Source: Actinomycetes bacterium
Lineage (GTDB): Bacteria; Actinomycetota; Acidimicrobiia; Acidimicrobiales; Bog-793
Reading direction: 5' to 3'
DNA: 8,802 bases
NCBI GenBank assembly: GCA_021785095.1
Contig: JAJYGM010000550.1
Coordinates: 1-8,802 of the forward strand
In this document: positions 5,440-8,802 of the stretch, one piece after another
Numbering within the stretch: position 1 is the stretch's first letter
How the letters are laid out: every line of letters begins with the position of its first letter
Notes under the pieces: generated by a model
What the model saw: only the letters and a program-made list of their open reading frames with translations
The model's database searches: none
Told to the model about the DNA's origin: nothing
Program-made: the position numbers and the translations under genes

Positions 5440-7129
5440 TGGGTCGGTAGACCGGCTCCCACATCGAGCCTCGAACCACCTCTTCGATCGCAGACCGGTC
5501 CTCCCCGAGACCGTCGTCCGAAGGAGCGACTCCGTCCTCCCGAGCAGCGAGGGCAACCGCGACCGCGACCGCGCATGAGGTCTCGCGCAATGCCTCGACC
5601 TGGGGCAGCAGGGGCGCGCCGACGACGGAGCTGTCGATCTGCGCCGCCACGGCGTCGGCCGCCGCCCGGATCATCCGCGGCGTGACCCGGGTCGCCTCGG
5701 CGAGGATGGCGCCGAGCCCGAGCCCGGGGAAGACGAGAGCGTTGTTCGCCTGGGCGATCACGTAGGTGTGCTTGCCGACGGTCACCGGGTCGAACGGGCT
5801 CCCGGTCGCGACGAGCGCCGCGCCGTCGGTCCAGCCGAGAACGTCGGACGGGACGGCTTCGGAGAGCGAGGTCGGATTCGACATCGGCATGATGATGGGT
5901 CGTTCGGCGTGTGCCGCCATCGCGCGGACCACGTCCTCGTCGAAGGCGCGTGGCTGGCCCGACGTCCCGATCAGGATCGTCGGCTGCACGGCGCGCACGA
6001 CTTCGCACAGGCCGATGCGACCGTCGGCGCCACGCTCGTATCCGGAGGCCTCGTCCGCAGGTCGTGCGAATGCGTGTTGGAAGTCCCGCATGCGGTCGTC
6101 GTCATCGAGGAGCAGCCCGCGGCTCGACAGCGCCCAGATCCGCTCCTCGGCGTGTTCGACCCCTGCTGCGGCGAGGGCGTCGGCGAGCTGCTCGGCGATC
6201 CCGATGCCGGCCGTCCCGGCTCCGTGGATCACGATCCGCTGGTCGGCCAGGCGCTGCCCGCTCACCTGAAGCGCGGAGAAGACGGCCGCGAGGGTGACCG
6301 CCCCGGTGCCCTGGATGTCGTCGTTGAAGGTGAAGTGCGTGCCCTTGTACCGATCGAGGACGCGGCGGGCGTTGGCGGCGCCAAGGTCCTCCCAGTGAAG
6401 GAGCGCCTTCGGGAAGAGCCGGTTGGCCGTGCTCACGTACACGTCGATGAAGTCGTCGTAGGTGGAGGCGTCCACCCGCCTGTGGTGGTTGCCGAGGTAG
6501 AGGGGGTCCTCGAGGAGGCTGTCGCGGTTCGTACCCACGTCGAGCACGACCGCCAGCGTTCTGGCGGGGTCGATGCCCCCCGCGGCCGTATAGACGGCCA
6601 GCTTCCCGACGGAGATCGCGATGCCTCCGACCCCCCAGTCTCCGATCCCGAGGATCGCCTCTCCGTCGGTCGCCACGATGAGGTCGACGTCCTCGGGGCC
6701 GAGCCCGCACGCGCGGAAGGCCGATTCGAGGTCGTCGGGCCGGTCAACGGAGAGATACAGGCCACGCGGCCGCCTGAACTCTCCGGAATAGTTGCGGATC
6801 GCGTCGCCGACCGTCGGGGTGTACACGATCGGCAGCATCTCGCTCAGGTGATCCTGCAGGAGCCTCTGGAAGAGCACCTCGTTGCGATCGTGCAGGAGCG
6901 ACAGGAACACGTTCTTGCCGAGATCGTCGGTTTGCCGCTGGAACTGCGAATACCCGCGGGCCGCTTGCTGATCGAGTGTGATCGGCGTCGGGGGCAGCAT
7001 CCCGACCAGGCCGAGCGCTTCACGCTCTTCCCGCGTGAAGGCGGTGCCGCGGTTGATGTTCGGGTCGGAGAGAACCCGGCGGCCGCGAAGGGCGATCTCG
7101 AGGGGGTGCTGCGGTTGTATCGGCTTCAC
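5426..7129 (-). CDS. Malic enzyme, malolactic/Mez-like branch
   Basis: The protein has 567 residues. The likely reaction is (S)-malate + NAD(P)+ to pyruvate + CO2 + NAD(P)H in the cytoplasm, linking C4 acids and pyruvate. The malic domain contains IVYTPTVGDA (Y103), GKLAVYTAAGGIDP (K176), HWEDLG (metal ligands E247, D248) and FNDDIQGTG (D271), so the general acid/base pair and metal site are intact. The Rossmann loop is GAGTAGIG (303-310). The N-terminal LSDPNINRGTAFTREE, the phrase GIGDWGVGG and the block DPLYLGNHHRRV resemble malolactic enzymes and mycobacterial Mez more than E. coli MaeA. At 158 there is Ala where most malic enzymes have the Arg of GERILG. The start is a GTG; the upstream AGGG is a weak Shine-Dalgarno, and TAGGGT 6 nt before the GTG could instead be a leaderless -10 box. 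A malolactic reaction (malate to lactate) cannot be excluded from sequence. Confidence 0.93.
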   Translation of the reverse strand: MKPIQPQHPLEIALRGRRVLSDPNINRGTAFTREEREALGLVGMLPPTPITLDQQAARGYSQFQRQTDDLGKNVFLSLLHDRNEVLFQRLLQDHLSEMLPIVYTPTVGDAIRNYSGEFRRPRGLYLSVDRPDDLESAFRACGLGPEDVDLIVATDGEAILGIGDWGVGGIAISVGKLAVYTAAGGIDPARTLAVVLDVGTNRDSLLEDPLYLGNHHRRVDASTYDDFIDVYVSTANRLFPKALLHWEDLGAANARRVLDRYKGTHFTFNDDIQGTGAVTLAAVFSALQVSGQRLADQRIVIHGAGTAGIGIAEQLADALAAAGVEHAEERIWALSSRGLLLDDDDRMRDFQHAFARPADEASGYERGADGRIGLCEVVRAVQPTILIGTSGQPRAFDEDVVRAMAAHAERPIIMPMSNPTSLSEAVPSDVLGWTDGAALVATGSPFDPVTVGKHTYVIAQANNALVFPGLGLGAILAEATRVTPRMIRAAADAVAAQIDSSVVGAPLLPQVEALRETSCAVAVAVALAAREDGVAPSDDGLGEDRSAIEEVVRGSMWEPVYRPITIV

Positions 7130-7135
7130 AGGAAC

Positions 7136-7141
7136 ACCCTA
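7136..7141 (-). promoter_or_regulatory. Candidate -10 box for the malic enzyme gene
   Basis: On the minus strand TAGGGT fits TANNNT and lies 6 nt before the GTG start at 7129, a spacing compatible with a leaderless message. The same bases contain AGGG, which could act as a Shine-Dalgarno 7 nt from the start. The two readings exclude one another and the sequence does not decide between them. Confidence 0.3.
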
Positions 7142-7160
7142 CGAGCCTGTGCAGAATCCC

Positions 7161-7209
7161 GCCCTCCGCCCTCCGCCCTCCGCCGGCCGCCGTCCGCCGG
7201 CCGCCGAAG
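7161..7209. repeat. Seven tandem 7-bp units in the divergent intergenic region
   Basis: The plus strand reads GCCCTCC three times without change (7161-7181), then GCCGGCC, GCCGTCC, GCCGGCC and GCCGAAG (7182-7209). Every unit starts with GCC. The array lies between the divergent malic enzyme and HNH genes, beginning 32 bp from the malic enzyme start. A 7-bp unit cannot be a codon repeat, and no gene covers it. Perfect adjacent units suggest replication slippage, so copy number may vary between strains. Confidence 0.85.
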
Positions 7210-7229
7210 CCGCCCGGCGCAGAGACTGG

Positions 7230-7253
7230 ACCCTTAGGTCGTGGCGGAAGGGT
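7230..7253. repeat. Short inverted repeat upstream of the HNH gene
   Basis: ACCCTT (7230-7235) and AAGGGT (7248-7253) are perfect inverted copies separated by 12 nt. It could be a weak hairpin or a two-half-site protein binding site. There is no T-run after it, so it is not a convincing terminator. In GC-rich DNA an arm of this length can arise by chance. Confidence 0.3.
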
Positions 7254-7288
7254 AACGGGAGTGTACAAGGTGGGCTGTCACACCCTCT

Positions 7289-7297
7289 TGTCATACT
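7289..7297 (+). promoter_or_regulatory. Candidate extended -10 promoter of the HNH gene
   Basis: TGTCATACT combines the TGn extension with a -10-like CATACT (7292-7297), which ends 7 nt before the ATG at 7305. The stretch before the ATG contains no Shine-Dalgarno. An extended -10 would explain the lack of a recognisable -35, and the spacing predicts a leaderless transcript. Confidence 0.45.
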
Positions 7298-7304
7298 GCA
7301 GTCC

Positions 7305-8456
7305 ATGACATTGACGGCGCTGCGGGAGACGATCGACGACCTGCTCGCAGACGCCGCCTCTTATGGCGATGGTCCCTCGGTCGTGGACGCCCACCGGGAG
7401 CTCGCCCGCCTCGAGGCCTTCGTGACGAAGATCACCGCCCGTTTCGAGGCCTCGGGGGAGTGGGCACTCGTCGGTGCGAGAAGCGCCGCCTCCTATCTCG
7501 CGACCGAGGCGCACCTCCCCCTGCAAGAGGCTCGTCGTCAGGTGAGGCTCGGCCGCGGCCTGTCGGAGATGCCCGCGACGGCGGAGGCCTTCGAGGCGGG
7601 CGAGGTCTCGTCTGCTCACGCACACCTGCTCGCGAGGGTGCGGAACGAGCAGACCATGAAGTACTTCGAGCGTGACGAGGCGCTACTGCTCGAGCACGCC
7701 CGGGTGCTGCGCTTCGAGGAGTTCGTGCGCCTCGTCTCCTATTGGGAGCAGCACGCCGATCCCGAGGGGAGCGACGAGCGGGCAGAACGGCGCCGGGCCC
7801 GGCGTGACGTCCGCCTCGACGCGAGCTACGAGGGGATGTACTTCGGCAAGATGGTCCTCGACCCGGTCTCGGGCTCTATCGTGCGAGGAGAGCTCGACCG
7901 CCTCGAGGTTGAGCTATTCGAAGCGGACTTCGCAGAGGCCAAGGCCCGCCTCGGAAGGGACCCCGAGCACGACGAGCTCCCCCGTCATCACGCCCAGCGC
8001 CGTGCCGACGCCCTGGTCGAGATGGCGACCCGCTCTGCTGGGGCGCAGACGGACGGGAGGCGGCCGGCTCCGTTGTTCAGCGTGCTCGTCGACCTCGAGA
8101 CCCTCGCCGGTCGCGTCCTCGAGCTCGCGAACGGCGTCGTGCTCGCGCCGGGCGACCTCGCCTGCTGGCTCGAACGAGCCGACCTCGAGCGAGCCGTCTT
8201 CACCCCTGACAAGCGCGTCGAGGTGGGACGCACGAGCAGGCTGTTCACCGGGGCCACGCGACGGGCCATCGAGCTGCGCGATCGCCGCTGCCAGCACCCC
8301 TACTGTGACGAGCCGCTCGGGCGCTGTCAGGTCGATCACATCGTCCCCTACTCGAAGGGCGGTCCGACCACCCAGGAGAACGGGAGGCTGCTGTGCGGTT
8401 TCCACAATCGGCTGCGGAACAAGAGGCCCCCGCCCGCGGCGGATCCTGATGACTGA
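7305..8456 (+). CDS. DUF222 (13E12-type) protein with C-terminal HNH endonuclease domain
   Basis: The protein has 383 residues. The DUF222 region (about 5-290) is helical and charged, with GARSAASYLATEAHLPLQEARRQVRLGRGL (57-86 region) and AFEAGEVSSAHAHLLARV, as in the 13E12 repeat family of Actinomycetota. The C-terminal HNH domain (about 318-374) has C329, C334, the D344-H345 pair in CQVDHIVPYSKGG, N359, and C364 with H367 in LLCGFHNRL. The nuclease and zinc residues are therefore all present. The open frame runs further upstream, but those codons overlap the start of the malic enzyme gene and do not look like this family, so the ATG at 7305, just after a promoter-like box, is preferred. The cellular role of these proteins is not established. 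They are often present in many copies per genome and behave like a selfish or mobile family. There is no transposase or intron sequence next to it. Confidence 0.92.
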   Translation: MTLTALRETIDDLLADAASYGDGPSVVDAHRELARLEAFVTKITARFEASGEWALVGARSAASYLATEAHLPLQEARRQVRLGRGLSEMPATAEAFEAGEVSSAHAHLLARVRNEQTMKYFERDEALLLEHARVLRFEEFVRLVSYWEQHADPEGSDERAERRRARRDVRLDASYEGMYFGKMVLDPVSGSIVRGELDRLEVELFEADFAEAKARLGRDPEHDELPRHHAQRRADALVEMATRSAGAQTDGRRPAPLFSVLVDLETLAGRVLELANGVVLAPGDLACWLERADLERAVFTPDKRVEVGRTSRLFTGATRRAIELRDRRCQHPYCDEPLGRCQVDHIVPYSKGGPTTQENGRLLCGFHNRLRNKRPPPAADPDD

Positions 8457-8506
8457 CAGACCCCAAACGGCCGCGCGACGCGTGACTCGTGCCCGCGGTC
8501 CTGGGA

Positions 8507-8512
8507 TATTAT
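8507..8512 (+). promoter_or_regulatory. Candidate -10 box of the MarR gene
   Basis: TATTAT is one base from TATAAT and stands out in this GC-rich DNA. A weak -35-like GTGACT lies at 8482-8487, 19 nt upstream. Transcription would begin near 8519, inside the palindrome at 8512-8527, which is the usual layout of a repressed promoter. Confidence 0.5.
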
Positions 8513-8527
8513 GCTTGCCAGCAAGCA
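8512..8527. promoter_or_regulatory. 16-bp palindrome, probable MarR-type operator
   Basis: TGCTTGC and GCAAGCA form a perfect inverted repeat of 7 bp per arm around a CA spacer. It touches the last base of the candidate -10 box and covers the predicted transcription start. The size and the TTGC/GCAA half-sites resemble operators of MarR-family dimers, such as the E. coli MarR sites. With a MarR gene directly downstream, autorepression is the natural reading. Confidence 0.6.
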
Positions 8528-8582
8528 AGTATCGTGTGACAGAGGCTCCAGCCGAGGCGATCGGGTGACCATCGAGACCAGG

Positions 8583-8627
8583 GCGAGACCGGCAGGACCG
8601 GCGAGACCGGCAAGACAGAGGGGACAG
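8583..8627. repeat. Five degenerate 9-bp tandem units before the MarR gene
   Basis: The units are GCGAGACCG, GCAGGACCG, GCGAGACCG, GCAAGACAG and AGGGGACAG. They lie between the promoter and the preferred GTG start. Read in the MarR frame they would encode a low-complexity Arg/Pro/Ala/Gly stretch with many AGA, AGG and GGA codons, unlike the neighbouring genes. They are therefore more likely leader sequence than coding. Confidence 0.6.
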
Positions 8628-8639
8628 ACGGGAGCTGGA

Positions 8640-8802
8640 GTGGAGCGCGAGCTCAGCGCTGCTCGGCTCCGGATCGCAGTGGCGCGACTCTCACGCCGCC
8701 TCCGCCCGACGGCTGCAGCGGGATCCCTCACCTCGACCGAGGTCGACGTGCTCGTGGCCGCCGAGCGGCAAGGACCGATCCGCATGTCTGATCTCGCCGG
8801 TT
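8640..8802 (+). CDS. MarR-family transcriptional regulator, N-terminal part (3' end outside window)
   Basis: From the GTG at 8640 the frame encodes 54 residues up to the window edge. ELSAARLRIAVARLSRRLRP is the typical dimerisation helix of actinobacterial MarR proteins. SLTSTEVDVLVAAERQGPIR and MSDLAG then match the first part of the winged-helix DNA-binding domain. GGGAG at 8630-8634, 5 nt upstream, is a good Shine-Dalgarno. The frame is open back to 8457, with a GTG at 8565 (GAGG 7 nt upstream) and an ATG at 8511. The ATG lies in the -10 box and is unlikely. The GTG at 8565 would add 25 residues of low-complexity sequence with atypical codons, so 8640 is preferred but not certain. These regulators often control drug efflux or stress genes nearby. 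The target here, apart from itself, lies beyond the window. Confidence 0.85.
   Translation, partial: MERELSAARLRIAVARLSRRLRPTAAAGSLTSTEVDVLVAAERQGPIRMSDLAG

Noticed and set aside
5768..7237. A 489-codon plus-strand open frame opposite the malic enzyme gene
   Set aside because: The minus strand carries an intact malic enzyme with all motifs. The plus-strand product is a composition-driven shadow without domains, although it is long.
6978..7304. Upstream extension of the HNH frame to a start at 6978
   Set aside because: It would overlap the start of the malic enzyme gene and read through the 7-bp repeat array. Family similarity begins at the ATG at 7305.
8511..8513. ATG as the start of the MarR protein
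   Set aside because: It lies within the best -10 box, has no Shine-Dalgarno, and would put the operator inside the coding sequence. The GTG at 8640 or 8565 fits better.
7672..8568. A 298-codon plus-strand open frame out of phase over the HNH gene
   Set aside because: It is a Ser/Arg/Thr-rich product without domains, while the overlapping frame encodes DUF222 and a complete HNH motif.
1..8802. CRISPR array, tRNA/rRNA genes, insertion sequence ends or toxin-antitoxin pair
   Set aside because: I found no regularly spaced repeats with spacers, no tRNA-like arms with TTCGA-type loops, no transposase, and no small paired genes. The only repeats are the 7-bp, 9-bp and coiled-coil arrays listed.

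Overview
The window is GC-rich and its codons mostly end in G or C. The gene content points to a high-GC actinobacterium: a DUF222/13E12-type HNH protein (a hallmark paralogue family of Actinomycetota), a DUF2237 protein, a short alpha-glucan phosphorylase, and several starts that lack a Shine-Dalgarno sequence but carry a -10-like hexamer 6-8 nt upstream. A lineage such as Acidimicrobiia would fit, but the sequence alone does not settle this. Coding density is very high. The two longest gaps are 175 bp (7130-7304) and about 183 bp (8457-8639), so no stretch above 300 bp lacks a gene.

Layout. (1) 2-1767, plus strand: the 3' part of a MoxR/CoxD-like AAA+ ATPase, coupled by a one-base stop/start overlap to a CoxE-like von Willebrand A protein with an intact MIDAS metal site. 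(2) 1829-3324, plus strand: a short membrane NfeD protein with a strong Shine-Dalgarno, coupled by an ATGA overlap to an SPFH/stomatin-like protein. This is the widespread NfeD-stomatin pair. (3) 3379-3738: a cysteine-rich DUF2237 protein of unknown function. (4) 3796-5439: a short GT35 alpha-glucan (glycogen) phosphorylase. (5) 5426-7129, minus strand: a malic enzyme most like the malolactic/mycobacterial Mez branch, convergent with the phosphorylase and overlapping it by 14 bp. (6) 7130-7304: a divergent intergenic region with seven 7-bp tandem repeat units. (7) 7305-8456: a DUF222 + HNH endonuclease-like protein. (8) 8457-8802: a promoter with a 16-bp palindrome, then the start of a MarR-family regulator cut by the window edge.

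How the genes fit together. The AAA+/VWA pair probably forms a metal-dependent chaperone or maturation machine for a client encoded outside the window. The NfeD/SPFH pair probably forms a membrane microdomain scaffold. The phosphorylase releases glucose-1-phosphate from storage glucan. The malic enzyme links the C4 acid pool to pyruvate. The MarR gene appears to be autoregulated through the palindrome. I see no CRISPR array, RNA gene, insertion sequence or recognisable defence island, and nothing that amounts to a clearly new system. The points most worth a second look are the malic enzyme active-site substitution, the heptanucleotide repeat, the MarR operator, the recurrent leaderless-type starts, and the MoxR-VWA/NfeD-SPFH neighbourhood.
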